Assembly (NCBI RefSeq): GCF_014287775.1
Contig: NZ_JACOOZ010000010.1
Location: 1-64,000, forward strand
Source of the DNA: Eubacterium_G segne
GTDB lineage: Bacteria > Bacillota > Clostridia > Lachnospirales > Lachnospiraceae
DNA length: 64,000 nucleotides
Reading direction: 5' to 3'
Below are positions 1 to 8,089 of the stretch, piece by piece. The first letter of the stretch is position 1; each line of letters opens with the position of its first letter. A program made the translations under genes and the position numbers. The notes under the pieces are model-generated. The model ran no database searches, was not told the DNA's origin, and saw only the letters and a list, made by a program, of their open reading frames with translations.

Positions 1-1
1 A

Positions 2-61
2 AGAATACAAAAAGAAGAGGGAATAAGCAATATAATAGAGGAAAATGGTGTGAAAGAGTAA
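2..61 (+). CDS. C-terminal tail of a probable transposase (cut by window start)
   Basis: An open frame runs in from the left edge and ends with TAA at 59-61, giving 19 charged residues ending NGVKE. It stops exactly where short direct repeats typical of an IS terminus begin, so it is probably the last residues of an IS21-type IstA/IstB protein. Nothing in the 19 residues is diagnostic; the assignment rests on the adjacent repeats. Confidence 0.3.
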   Translation, partial: RIQKEEGISNIIEENGVKE

Positions 62-113
62 ATTCCGTTTATGTAAAAGTAAATTCCACTGTACAGTGGG
101 AGAGTGGAATTTA
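57..113. repeat. Probable IS terminus with repeated AGTAAATTCC
   Basis: AGTAAATTCC occurs at 57-66 and 78-87, exactly 21 bp apart (two helical turns), and TAAATTCC recurs inverted at 106-113. Multiple short direct repeats at the ends are a hallmark of IS21-family elements, whose ends terminate in ACA; an ACA lies at 93-95. I infer the right end of an IS21-like element lies near 95, just in front of the truncated EEP gene. Confidence 0.4.
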
Positions 114-778
114 AAATTTTAATTTTGGTATCAAATGAAGATGATGTGGCAGTATTGCAGGAGTTCCCCTATTATGAGTATAATGGTAGTATTCAATGGG
201 GTTGTGATGAGTATAGTAACTGGACATCTTTATTTGAGAAGAATAATCTAACAGTTATAGAACCGTACAAAAAGGGACTAAATGTAACAGTAGCTGTGGT
301 TCCTAAGCAGAAAAGTGTATGGAAAAAGACAGATGGTGATGATTGTAAAACATCATTTAAAGATGGGTATTTAAATAAGTATATTGAATTGTTAAAAGAA
401 TTTAGAATACTTGGAATTCATCTACCTAGTTCATCTGTATTATTGCCTTTATTGCACGGAATGGGAGAAGCCGATAGACCGGACTTAATTTTGGGAGACT
501 TTAATTCAGGAGATTACGTAATCAAGAATAGATGGGATGAAGAACATGAGTGTGAAAGACAACAGTATCGAAAGCTGATTAATGTATATGGCTACACGGA
601 TATTTCTGGAGGTGGTGTAACAAATCATATAACAGGATCTTCAATAGATCATTTTTTAATAAAAAATACAGTGCTTTTTAGATTGAATATAAAAAACGTT
701 TTTATTGATGATAATAAAACATTGTCAACATTGTCCGATCATTATCCAATTATAGTGGAATTGGAAAAGAAGTTTTAG
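104..778 (+). pseudogene. 5'-truncated endonuclease/exonuclease/phosphatase (EEP) family gene
   Basis: The C-terminal part carries two EEP signatures: LILGDFNSGDY (metal-binding Asp/Asn, about residue 133) and SDHYPI (catalytic Asp-His near the C-terminus, about residue 212). EEP proteins are Mg-dependent phosphodiesterases acting on nucleic acids or phospho-substrates. A complete domain begins with a strand carrying an Asn (WN motif) some 30-40 residues before the EFP segment visible here. That part is missing, and the frame instead starts at a GTG directly inside the repeat of a probable IS end. The readable GTG start at 104 has no convincing ribosome-binding site. I therefore call this a remnant left after IS insertion; loss of the first catalytic strand should abolish activity. 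Confidence 0.6.
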
Positions 779-992
779 AGAGCCATTTCCTTCAAATACA
801 ACAGATGCCACTAGTGTATTTGGAACGCTTAACAAAATATGCTACTCAGAATCGGGTATCAGGTGTAAAACGAGAATTGAAAGAGAGATAAAGTTTTGTT
901 TTTGATATTTCTGAAAGAAACGATTTGAGTAGATTTATAAACCAATTGATATAGTAAAATCTAAAGGTAAAAAACAAAAAGGGGCAGTTGTT
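779..992. other. Intergenic with a short coding-like scrap
   Basis: About 210 bp without a convincing gene. A short open stretch at about 793-891 reads as a Leu/Lys/Arg-rich peptide ending RELKER, which looks like the tail of a lost protein, but no family is recognisable. The AT-rich stretch at 930-975 probably holds the promoter of the downstream gene cluster; no clean -35/-10 pair could be fixed. Confidence 0.25.
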
Positions 993-1577
993 TTGGAGTT
1001 TATGATAAAGAGAACCAGTATCTGGATGTGGTCAAAAATTACCTTGTATTTAAAACAGCATAATTTGTATTTTGAAACAGATCTGATGGAAGGTATACCG
1101 AGAATAACGATGGTTTTTAAGAATTGTGACAGATCTCCAGGTTATATTACAGAGGGGTGTATCTGGTTTTATGAGAATTCTATGGAAGTAAGAGTTTATT
1201 ATTCAAAATTGGGTGCAGAAATATGTCAAAAGTCGAAGCATCTGCCTGAATTATACAGATTAATGAATTATATAAATGCCAGATTGTGGGTACGCGTTTC
1301 AGATGGTCTGGAAGGTGCATTATATCAGTCTCAATATTTAATATTGCCAAGATTCTATGTTACCGAAGACGAAATGCAAGATATTACAGCAACAATGCTT
1401 ATTCCATATACGCATTTTGAACTGGATATGTTGGAGATAGAAGATTTTATTACATCAGTGCTCCCCGGCTTGCTAGATGATTTAAGTATTCCAGTGTTTC
1501 TTTTGCTTGAAGGCAGGATAACCGCAGAAGAAGCTATAGATATGGTGAGGTCCTCGGGTGACCGAGGGTATATTTGA
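993..1577 (+). CDS. YbjN/secretion-chaperone-like hypothetical protein
   Basis: A 194-residue protein. The pattern is an N-terminal helix, several beta strands (PRITMVF, GCIWFYE, MEVRVYYS), a central helix LYRLMNYINARL, then strand-helix repeats. This resembles the YbjN fold related to type III secretion chaperones; similarity is by pattern only. TTG at 993 is preceded by AAAAGGGG at a good distance; ATG at 1002 is the alternative but lies too close to its GGAG. It is first in a same-strand run of small uncharacterised genes reaching 6506, a layout common in Lachnospiraceae accessory loci and reminiscent of immunity-gene arrays. No signal peptide or membrane segment is present. Function unknown. 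Confidence 0.6.
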   Translation: MEFMIKRTSIWMWSKITLYLKQHNLYFETDLMEGIPRITMVFKNCDRSPGYITEGCIWFYENSMEVRVYYSKLGAEICQKSKHLPELYRLMNYINARLWVRVSDGLEGALYQSQYLILPRFYVTEDEMQDITATMLIPYTHFELDMLEIEDFITSVLPGLLDDLSIPVFLLLEGRITAEEAIDMVRSSGDRGYI

Positions 1578-1646
1578 GAGTTCAATTTTAAAAGACGTTT
1601 CTGTTTTTGGTTTTAGTCGGATTGGTGACAGAGGAAGGTGAAAGAA

Positions 1647-2066
1647 ATGGAACAAAAATTTAGTTCAGATTTAGAAATACCCAAATATCTCAAACGGAAA
1701 GAAAATGATATATCTAAAGCAAATAAGAAGTCAAAACACAGGCATCAATATGAAGAATGTCTAATTAGATATAAATGGAATTGGGAAGAAAATAAAATTC
1801 ATACATCACTTAACAGCTATTGTATTATCTGTGGGAAAATCAATGATAAAATGAAAAATTCTATTGTAGTAGATTATATGCAAAAAATAGATACACCAGT
1901 GGGAAAACGTTATATACAGATTTCAGAGGATGTATTATATCAGACATATCGTGGAAAATTACCAGTATTTTTTGTAGAAGACATATATAAAGATAAATTT
2001 GTAAATTTACATAACACGAATAGCGTTAAAAGAGATGAAGAAAACATAGAGGTGAAGAACGTATGA
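1647..2066 (+). CDS. Small zinc-ribbon-like hypothetical protein
   Basis: About 139 residues from ATG 1647, chosen over GTG 1638 because AGGAAGG sits 9 bp upstream of the ATG and overlaps the GTG. A Lys/His-rich N-terminal half leads into CIICGK (C-x2-C), with two histidines earlier in HRHQYEE, suggesting a small metal-binding knuckle. The C-terminal third (VGKRYIQISEDVLYQTYRG) is strand-rich. The stop overlaps the ATG of the next (frameshifted) gene as ATGA, implying translational coupling. No family recognised. Confidence 0.5.
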   Translation: MEQKFSSDLEIPKYLKRKENDISKANKKSKHRHQYEECLIRYKWNWEENKIHTSLNSYCIICGKINDKMKNSIVVDYMQKIDTPVGKRYIQISEDVLYQTYRGKLPVFFVEDIYKDKFVNLHNTNSVKRDEENIEVKNV

Positions 2067-2738
2067 AATGTGAAAATGTAGGTTTAAAATCAATATTGGC
2101 ACCAAAATTCAGTAAACAGAATAAAAACTGTACCTTGTGAAATTACCATGTATCAGGCACTTGACTTTCTTTTGGAAGCAAGAATAAGGGATTTCGTGAA
2201 TTTAACTAACAGATTCGTAGACACATCAAACTTATGGATTTACAACTACTACAATAGTGAAACGAAATCATTTCACTTCGATTTCAAGGAGAGAATTGTT
2301 CCGGACAAAAATATTTGCAAGAGTGCTATATATGATCAGGCATTTATTGATGAGCTTATTAATATTGAAGAACATGAAAATGCATCTGTCTTCAAGGGAA
2401 ATATGGTTCATTATGTGGTATGCGGTCATAGTATTGAGGCTGTAAAAGATATGACGGAAACACTTATGCAGAGCTTAATAAGGGCAAAGCGTATAAGTAG
2501 CCGACGCATGGAAGTAATCAGCGAGATAGAACCTGATGTGTATCTTGTACAAAATCATCTTAACGACATAATTGAGGGGAATTACGGAGGAGTGGTAGTT
2601 CTTGATCTTACAGAAAAGTTTGGTTGTGATCCGGTAGATTATACTTTGACTAGCAAATATATAGTGAATCTTCTAAAAGAGTATAGAAATAAATGTCTTT
2701 TTGTTTTTACATACTCCTATAATTATTTGGAGGTCTAG
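2063..2738 (+). pseudogene. Frameshifted gene resembling an AAA-type ATPase module
   Basis: Translation starts at ATG 2063, overlapping the upstream stop, but the frame ends after 25 codons. Removing one base from the A4/TT run at 2104-2109 joins it smoothly to the frame that continues to 2738 (SVNRIKTVPCEITMYQALDF reads through, including codons upstream of ATG 2148). The repaired protein is about 224 residues. A strand-loop-helix near the end (VVVLDLTEKFG, then CLFVFTY) resembles the Walker B and following strand of AAA-like ATPases annotated in Lachnospiraceae, without a P-loop. If so, it is also C-terminally short, since it stops right after CLFVFTY. The 2148-2738 part could still be expressed alone. 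Family assignment is tentative. Confidence 0.45.
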
Positions 2739-2739
2739 A

Positions 2740-3780
2740 ATGGAAAAGGATTTTATTGATGAGTTTATCACATCGAAAGATACAAGAGCTTATCTACATA
2801 GTATTCACCACGAATTTACAGATATAGAAAAGGCTACAATAGTTGCAAATCACATTATGATTTCATATGAGGAAAAGGTAAAGTGGTTAAAACAGTTTAT
2901 GGACGAAATAACTGATGATGTATTAAGGAATAGGATATTAAAGGCGATATCACAGATTAGGGAAGACAAGCAATATTACAATGAGAGAAATATTGCATCA
3001 GGAAATATATCGTACAGTGAATCATTGTCTGACTTCATATTTATACCACACAACTTCCGGCATGGTGACATTGTAAGAAGTCTCTATGGTAACTGGAACA
3101 CAACTATGTTTAACGAGAAGATAGGAATAATCTTAGGTTATTTTGACGATGATTATGAGCTTTATAAAAATCTCAGAGGAGATTATTCTGATGTTCAGGT
3201 TTGCGTAGATATTAAGTTTGATGGAGTAGCATATCAGGGAGAGTTTGAACATGAGCATATTAATCCGATATATATTGAGCGTATGTCCTTGAACGAAAAA
3301 GATGAGAGAATTGCATATCTTAAATATCTCACGAATTTATACAGTAAAAATAGTCATAGGATTAATGCTGATAACAAACCTGAATATGCAGGTGGTTCAG
3401 ATGATTTATTAGAGCAGAGATATCTTAGTGAATATATCCCGGTTTATGATGATACTTCTGGTATTTGGTGTGTGCAGATGGGATATGGTTTTGAAAGAGG
3501 AGCTGTTGATTATATTGCGGCGGAGTTCTCTGGAACAGGGTTAATATATCATTTCGTGCGTAATGGTCAGTTGGATCATGCCCATGGATTTGATAGTGTG
3601 TTGGAAGAAGTTTTGCAGGATCCAGAAAATGTAGATATTGTCACAGACTATGGTGAATATTCACAGCAGGAAATAAATATGGTTAGTGGGATAAAGAGAG
3701 CTGTGATGTTTGTACAATCACACCGCAGACCTATGACCAGTGCAGAACTACGTGAAAATAGTATAGAGATAAAAAAATAA
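2740..3780 (+). CDS. Hypothetical protein, 346 aa
   Basis: Start ATG 2740, with GGAGG at 2729-2733 inside the end of the preceding gene. The N-terminal about 85 residues are helical (DKEFIDEF-type amphipathic helices). The middle holds a beta-rich segment opening HGDIVRSLYGNWNTTMF, like a small barrel. The C-terminal domain (WCVQMGYGFERGAVDYIAA to VSGIKRAVMF) is alpha/beta. No catalytic motif, signal peptide or membrane segment is seen. It is co-directional and nearly contiguous with both neighbours, so probably co-transcribed. Confidence 0.6.
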   Translation: MEKDFIDEFITSKDTRAYLHSIHHEFTDIEKATIVANHIMISYEEKVKWLKQFMDEITDDVLRNRILKAISQIREDKQYYNERNIASGNISYSESLSDFIFIPHNFRHGDIVRSLYGNWNTTMFNEKIGIILGYFDDDYELYKNLRGDYSDVQVCVDIKFDGVAYQGEFEHEHINPIYIERMSLNEKDERIAYLKYLTNLYSKNSHRINADNKPEYAGGSDDLLEQRYLSEYIPVYDDTSGIWCVQMGYGFERGAVDYIAAEFSGTGLIYHFVRNGQLDHAHGFDSVLEEVLQDPENVDIVTDYGEYSQQEINMVSGIKRAVMFVQSHRRPMTSAELRENSIEIKK

Positions 3781-3794
3781 AGGAGAAGATAATT

Positions 3795-4364
3795 TTGGAT
3801 ATATATGAGGCATTTGCTGTATCAAATAAGCCAGGAGAAATAACATTAACAGGATTTCATTTCATAAAAGATGTGCTTCCACATAATTTTGAGGTTTGCT
3901 TAATTATAGAGAAGAATGGCCACCTATCTGCTGGTTGTTGGGACACCGGATTATGGAGCACTGAAAATGGAAAGGCGGGAAGCTTCAGGCAAAGCCGAGG
4001 AGGAGTAATTGAACTTGATAATGTACTGGCATGGTTACCTATAGAAGAAACAACAATAAACATAAAAGAATTATGGTGGAATCCTGAGTATCGTCTCATA
4101 TCTATTTTTTTGAATTGTGTTATGGTGTTTGCAAAAGATGCTGATAAATATCTAACTATCGAATATTACGGTGGAAATGAAAAGAAAATCATCTTTCACA
4201 TGGATGTAACGACGGGCAACATATTAGAGATTGATGAAAATGGCAGAGGCGAAATATACTATCTCCAATCTACAATGAGAGCATGGTATGATGATTTGAA
4301 GGAAAAACTTTTGGAAGGCTATTATAGTGGCAGATATACTGTTTTGCCAAAGTGGGAGGAATAG
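3795..4364 (+). CDS. Hypothetical protein, 189 aa (TTG start)
   Basis: TTG start preceded by AAAGGAGA with normal spacing and only 14 bp after the previous stop. Strand-rich protein with conserved-looking Trp residues (AGCWDTGLWST, LAWLPIEE, ELWWNPEY) and a final helix before LPKWEE. This looks like a compact all-beta cytosolic domain. No known family recognised; its place in the small-gene cluster suggests a shared role with neighbours. Confidence 0.55.
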   Translation: MDIYEAFAVSNKPGEITLTGFHFIKDVLPHNFEVCLIIEKNGHLSAGCWDTGLWSTENGKAGSFRQSRGGVIELDNVLAWLPIEETTINIKELWWNPEYRLISIFLNCVMVFAKDADKYLTIEYYGGNEKKIIFHMDVTTGNILEIDENGRGEIYYLQSTMRAWYDDLKEKLLEGYYSGRYTVLPKWEE

Positions 4365-4427
4365 CACTTATGAATTATGAACCAAGGACATTAGAAGAGA
4401 TTGTCGTTGGGAGTGAAAGATTTAACA

Positions 4428-4691
4428 ATGAGCAGAAGTTATAAGCATACACCAGTATACAAAGTCGGTGGCAAAACGAAATTTGCCAAGAGAGTAGCGA
4501 ATAAGAAAATACGTCGTTCGGGAAAAGATAATCTCGAAAATGCATATTCGGGTAAATCCAATGATTATCGCAAAGAAAATGAATCATGGCATATTTGGGA
4601 TTATAGATTTTGGGGAGAACCAATATGGAGAGCGGAATCTTGGCGGAACATAGAGGGAAAATTATGGGAAAAACTTTATAAGAGAAAGTGA
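4428..4691 (+). CDS. Small basic protein beginning MSRSYKHTP
   Basis: An 87-residue Lys/Arg-rich protein. ATG 4428 is preferred over TTG 4401 because the recognisable N-terminus MSRSYKHTPVYKVGGK matches a widespread family of small basic hypothetical proteins. The C-terminal half is Trp/Arg-rich (WHIWDYRFWGEPIWRAESW). It overlaps a 24-codon mini-ORF at 4370-4444 in another frame that starts near the previous stop and has no obvious homologue; that mini-ORF may be the stump of a lost gene or a coupling leader. Charge suggests nucleic-acid binding, but this is inference. Confidence 0.5.
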   Translation: MSRSYKHTPVYKVGGKTKFAKRVANKKIRRSGKDNLENAYSGKSNDYRKENESWHIWDYRFWGEPIWRAESWRNIEGKLWEKLYKRK

Positions 4692-4702
4692 GGCAATAGA
4701 TT

Positions 4703-5308
4703 ATGGCAATTCAGTTTAAGGAACTTAGAAAGTATTTGGAAAGAAATATCAGGTTATCCATATGTTTTGAAGATGGTCATTATCACGATTATCTGATGAT
4801 TTCGGACATACCGGCTGAAAAATACAATGACTTATATATTTATGGTGTGGGAATGGCAGATGTTGAATTTTCTAAGGATATATACATATCTCAAAAGGAT
4901 TTAGACGGAGTAATTGTTTCAATAAACGATGATACGATAGAACCTGCGATTGAGATTGTTCTTCATGAAAATTCACGTGAGATAGAAAGAAAGGCAGAAG
5001 ATGTTCTTTTGTTCAAAGATATAAAGCCTTATTTACAGATAGGGCGAAATTTTGCTGTTGTTAATAGAGAAGACTGGTCATACAGATTATACGAATATCG
5101 AAATGAAATTCCAGCTAGTTATGACGACATGTTTGTGTATGGTATAGGCATGGAGGATAATTTAGAAGAAAGCGATAAAAATATCGCAAAAGTGTTGGAA
5201 AAAAGAAAATTTGATTCATGCTTGAATAAGCGGATGGTAATTGTGTTGTCAAATACAGCGAGGACGGATATTGAAATAAATGGAAAAACTATATATGGAA
5301 TATTTTAG
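4703..5308 (+). CDS. Hypothetical protein with two tandem copies of one domain
   Basis: A 201-residue protein built of two homologous halves. Residues about 5-55 (FKELRKYLERNIRLSICF ... YNDLYIYGVGMAD) align with about 104-155 (FKDIKPYLQIGRNFAVVN ... YDDMFVYGIGMED). The shared core is F-K-[ED]-[LI]-x3-L, R-x-Y near mid-repeat, and [LF]-[YV]-[IV]-Y-G-[VI]-G-M-x-D. Each half ends in a strand (IEIVLHEN; MVIVLSNT). Internal duplication is clear from the sequence; function is unknown. It starts 11 bp after the preceding gene. Confidence 0.65.
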   Translation: MAIQFKELRKYLERNIRLSICFEDGHYHDYLMISDIPAEKYNDLYIYGVGMADVEFSKDIYISQKDLDGVIVSINDDTIEPAIEIVLHENSREIERKAEDVLLFKDIKPYLQIGRNFAVVNREDWSYRLYEYRNEIPASYDDMFVYGIGMEDNLEESDKNIAKVLEKRKFDSCLNKRMVIVLSNTARTDIEINGKTIYGIF

Positions 5309-5328
5309 AGCGAAGGATGGTTATTATT

Positions 5329-5535
5329 ATGAATTTGTCTGAGTTTTTGGAAAATTGGGATGGTAATACACAAATTGTGGTAAAGACTGATACAGAGGAA
5401 GTATTTTGCGGGAAGGTTGCGGATGTATCCGTGGATATAGCATGCAGATATAGTATTCCTAAAGCTGGTGTAAAGCATAATAGAGAAATAATGCACATAA
5501 TTGTAGAGCATAACGGCAAAGAAAAAAGCAATTGA
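5329..5535 (+). CDS. Small hypothetical protein, 68 aa
   Basis: Start ATG 5329 (AAGGA at 5313-5317, 11 bp upstream) is preferred over ATG 5317, which overlaps that ribosome-binding site. MNLSEFLENWDGNTQIVVK suggests a helix followed by beta strands (EEVFCGKVADVSVD, MHIIVEHN). This is the same helix-plus-strands plan as one repeat of the preceding gene, so it may be a single-domain relative. Not otherwise recognised. Confidence 0.5.
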   Translation: MNLSEFLENWDGNTQIVVKTDTEEVFCGKVADVSVDIACRYSIPKAGVKHNREIMHIIVEHNGKEKSN

Positions 5536-5586
5536 TTTCAGTAAGCGGATTAAAAATAGAGTACAAAAATGGAAGGTGGATTTGTT

Positions 5587-6093
5587 ATGGAGAATAGATT
5601 ATTTTTATTATATTTTCCGGGTTATTATGATGGAGATGAAATCATTGGAATATATGATGATATATCGAAGTTGAAAGCTTCATATGAACGCGTGATTAGT
5701 AATCCTGCAGATGAGTATGGATTTCAACAATATGATTTTTATCTCAATAATCCTTGTACAAAACTTACGATAGAAGAATTCAATCAGGACAATGAAATAT
5801 TTGTAGAAGTAGAACCTGAATTGCTATGGGCAGAGTTTGATAAGGAATCTGTTTATGGGAAGGGACCGTTCTTTCTCCTTGTTACAGCAGATGAATGGAA
5901 TCATGATGCCGACGAGTGGCTTGGAATATATGTAAGCAAAAAGACAGCAAGGGAAGCCTATGATAGGGCAGTTGCATGGTGGAATGAAGAGCAGAAGCGG
6001 GTGTCGGTTTCTACATCGCAAAGAGTTGCGATATTTGAGTATATTGCTATGGATGACAGATTTAGAGAAGTGGAACGAAAAGAGCTAGACTGA
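5587..6093 (+). CDS. Hypothetical protein with a duplicated module
   Basis: 168 residues from ATG 5587 (GGAAGGTGG just upstream). Two similar modules: LLYFPGYYDGDEIIGIYDD followed by a Tyr/Arg-containing helix, and FLLVTADEWNHDADEWLGIY followed by KKTAREAYDRAVAWWNEE. Both have an acidic loop, an [IL]-G-I-Y strand end and a helix with a Y-x-R-[AV] pattern. This is the second internally duplicated protein in the cluster. No catalytic residues recognised. Confidence 0.6.
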   Translation: MENRLFLLYFPGYYDGDEIIGIYDDISKLKASYERVISNPADEYGFQQYDFYLNNPCTKLTIEEFNQDNEIFVEVEPELLWAEFDKESVYGKGPFFLLVTADEWNHDADEWLGIYVSKKTAREAYDRAVAWWNEEQKRVSVSTSQRVAIFEYIAMDDRFREVERKELD

Positions 6094-6115
6094 AATGAGA
6101 AGGAGATTCTAAGTA

Positions 6116-6506
6116 ATGGCAACTTATGTTATTGGAGATATTCATAATTCACTAAAAAAAATTTGATGAAATGATTAAGCTGATATCACCTACAACGCAA
6201 GACCAGATTATTCTTTTAGGGGATATATTTGACCGTGGAGGTGCCGAGCCAGATCCTGTTGGTGTTTATTTTAGAATTTGTGGGTTAAATACAAATGTAA
6301 AATGGATTCGTGGTAATCACGATCATCTTTTGGCAAAATATATCTATACTTACTACGGAACTGTCCCAAAGAAGCGAAGCAACTTGCAACCATACAGGTA
6401 TAATTTATTCGATTTGATGAAGGACAGACTTACTGAGGCAGATATGCTGAATTTGGCGGATCAGATTATGGATCTGCCTTTGCATATTGAACGAATAATA
6501 AGGTAA
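6116..6506 (+). pseudogene. Metallophosphoesterase, frameshifted and truncated by an IS
   Basis: ATG 6116 opens VIGDIHNSLKK (the D-x-H motif of calcineurin-like phosphoesterases), then hits TGA because the A-run at 6154-6161 is 8 long; with 7 A the frame continues into FDEMIKLI. Downstream are LLGDIFDRGG (GD-x2-DRG) and WIRGNHDHLL (GNHD/E), both family signatures for binuclear metal binding. The frame ends at DLPLHIERIIR, shortly before an IS110-family element. The C-terminal metal-binding histidines (a GH-x-H type segment) are therefore absent, and no continuation is found beyond the element. Two independent lesions make a functional product unlikely. Confidence 0.75.
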
Positions 6507-6538
6507 CAGGGATTACCGCATACAATAGGAGGTCACAT

Positions 6539-7654
6539 ATGAATAGTATAGTTTATGTTGGGATGGATGTCCATAAGGAACAGTACACACTTTGTTGTTA
6601 TAGTTATGATACAGATAAGGTTGAATATAAACAGACAATACCATCAGATTACAAACTTGTTCTTAAATATATGGAACAGGTTCGTTCAAGATATGAAGGT
6701 GAGGTTACATTTGTTTGTGGATACGAGGCAGGATGTTTGGGTTATTCTTTGTATCATCAATTAAAAGATCATGCTGTAGATTGCAAAATATTGGCTCCAA
6801 GTACAATGGCTGTAACCAATACACATCATGTAAAAACTGATAAAAGAGATGCTGCAAATATAGCCAGATGTCTGGCATTTCATACTTATAGTGAAGTATA
6901 TGTTCCAGATAATGATGACAATGATGTTAAGGAATATATTAGAATGCGTGATGACCAGAAGCTGTATCTCAAAAAGGTAAAACAACAGATACTTGCGTTT
7001 GTTTTAAGACAGGGAAAACGTTTTGAAGGCGGAAAATCTTATTGGACTATTGCACATCTGAAATGGTTAAAAAATTTGGAATTGCCAGATTTACAAAGAG
7101 AAGCTTTAGATGAGTATCTTCTGACGTATGAATATTTAACAGAAAAAATCAACAGATTTGATGAAAGAATAGAAGAACTTGCATCAGCAGAAAGATACGA
7201 AGAAAAAGTAAAACATATGAGTTGTCTTCTTGGAATTAAGACACATACAGCCCTTTAAATGATTGTCGAAGTTGGTGATTTTGAAAGATTTGAAAAAGCA
7301 CCGAAATTTGCTTCATTTTTAGGTCTTGTACCAAGTGAAGATTCCAGTGATACGAGAGTTAATCGCTACAGCATAACAAAAGCTGGAAATAGCCACTTGC
7401 GAAGACTTTTAGTTGAAGCAACCCAGAGTTATACAAGGGGAAATGTAGGACACAAATCAGTGGCATTGAGGCAAAGACAGCAAGGAAATCCACCGGAAGT
7501 AATTGCGTATGCAGATAAAGCAAATGAAAGGCTTAGACGAAGGCTTTACAAAATGACTCTAAACAAAGGAGTTAATCGAAATGTGGCAGCAACAGCAATA
7601 GCAAGAGAATTAGCGTGTTTTATCTGGGGTATGATGACAGAACATGTAAGTTAG
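6539..7654 (+). pseudogene. IS110-family transposase with in-frame nonsense codon
   Basis: The N-terminal DEDD domain (YVGMDVHKEQYTL, with Asp of GMD; CGYEAG; VKTDKRDAANIARCL) is followed by the C-terminal transposase_20 domain (SFLGLVPSEDSS, ITKAGNSHLRRLL with the conserved G-N-x-H-L-R-R). An in-frame TAA at 7256-7258 separates a 239-residue part from a 131-residue part that begins at once with ATG 7259. A Ser codon (TCA) is expected there, so a single C-to-A change explains it. The second part carries the catalytic Ser-type domain of IS110 enzymes. Reinitiation at ATG 7259 is possible; otherwise inactive. GGAGG precedes ATG 6539. Confidence 0.85.
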
Positions 7655-7790
7655 TAGAATATTCATCTGTTTCAGTCAAGGATGCTTCGCATCGCCATTG
7701 GCGACAGGTCCCTGACAGAATCATCTGAATATTCTTAAGGGTAATCAAGCAGAAGTAACTGACTCTGTCAGATTACATCTGCAAAACAAC
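7655..7790 (+). ncRNA. Candidate IS110 bridge RNA region
   Basis: The 3' non-coding region right after the transposase folds into nested stems. GTCAAGGA (from about 7676) pairs with TCCCTGAC, enclosing two small hairpins: GATGC-TTC-GCATC and CGCC-ATT-GGCG. The palindrome GAATATTC lies on both sides, and a further CTGAC-TCT-GTCAG hairpin lies inside GTAAT...ATTAC. IS110-family elements encode bridge RNAs with loops that pair to target and donor DNA, in this flank for IS1111-type members. The fold is read by eye; loop assignments are not attempted. Confidence 0.45.
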
Positions 7791-7793
7791 TAA

Positions 7794-8011
7794 TTAACAC
7801 TGGATACAGAGGTAGAGCCTTGGAGCACTCTAAGGTCCTAATTATTTGCGACTCACCTCTGTTGACACTATATTTATATATTTTGATTCACGCTAGGAGA
7901 CGGCAAGATTCACGGCGGATCATTGACCTGTTGGTAACCAATCCACGTATAACAGAGTGGCCAAGGCCAGGGACTGTTAGTCTGGGGTTCTACCTCTGTA
8001 CCCAGTGTTAA
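7794..8011. repeat. 218-bp element bounded by 23-bp inverted repeats
   Basis: TTAACACTGGATACAGAGGTAG (from 7794) is repeated in inverted orientation at 7989-8011 with one mismatch in 23. Internally it contains further palindromes: CCTTGGAG-CA-CTCTAAGG, TTGGTAACCAA and TGGCC-AA-GGCCA. There is no credible coding sequence. It sits between the IS110 element and the recombinase genes, so it could be a MITE, an attachment-site region of the recombinase element, or part of the IS. None can be chosen from one copy. Confidence 0.6.
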
Positions 8012-8089
8012 AATTTAATGAAAGGAAAAGTTTGTGGTGATTTTTGTGAATTTACTCTTGACAAAGGTCACTTCATAACAGGTGAGACA

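Larger units (their letters stand above)
6490..7793 (+). mobile_element. IS110-family (IS1111-group-like) insertion element, approximate limits
   Basis: One transposase gene, a very short left flank (roughly 40-50 bp) and a long structured right non-coding flank. This is the arrangement of the IS1111 group, where the non-coding RNA lies downstream of the transposase. A short subterminal inverted pair, GATTACC (6511-6517) and GGTAATC (7740-7746), is visible. Limits are inferred: the left edge is where metallophosphatase similarity stops (about 6490), and the right edge lies between the candidate RNA and the inverted-repeat element at 7794. Confidence 0.5.

Noticed and set aside
4375..4623. 82-codon minus-strand frame
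   Set aside because: Antisense shadow of the small basic MSRSYKHTP gene; no start signal and Cys/Leu-rich nonsense composition.
7820..8011. 63-codon open frame inside the inverted-repeat element
   Set aside because: It lies wholly in palindromic sequence, has no convincing ribosome-binding site, and its codons follow the hairpins, so it is non-coding.
7794..8011. Integron attC site
   Set aside because: Ends do not match the RYYYAAC/GTTRRRY core and no integrase is present.
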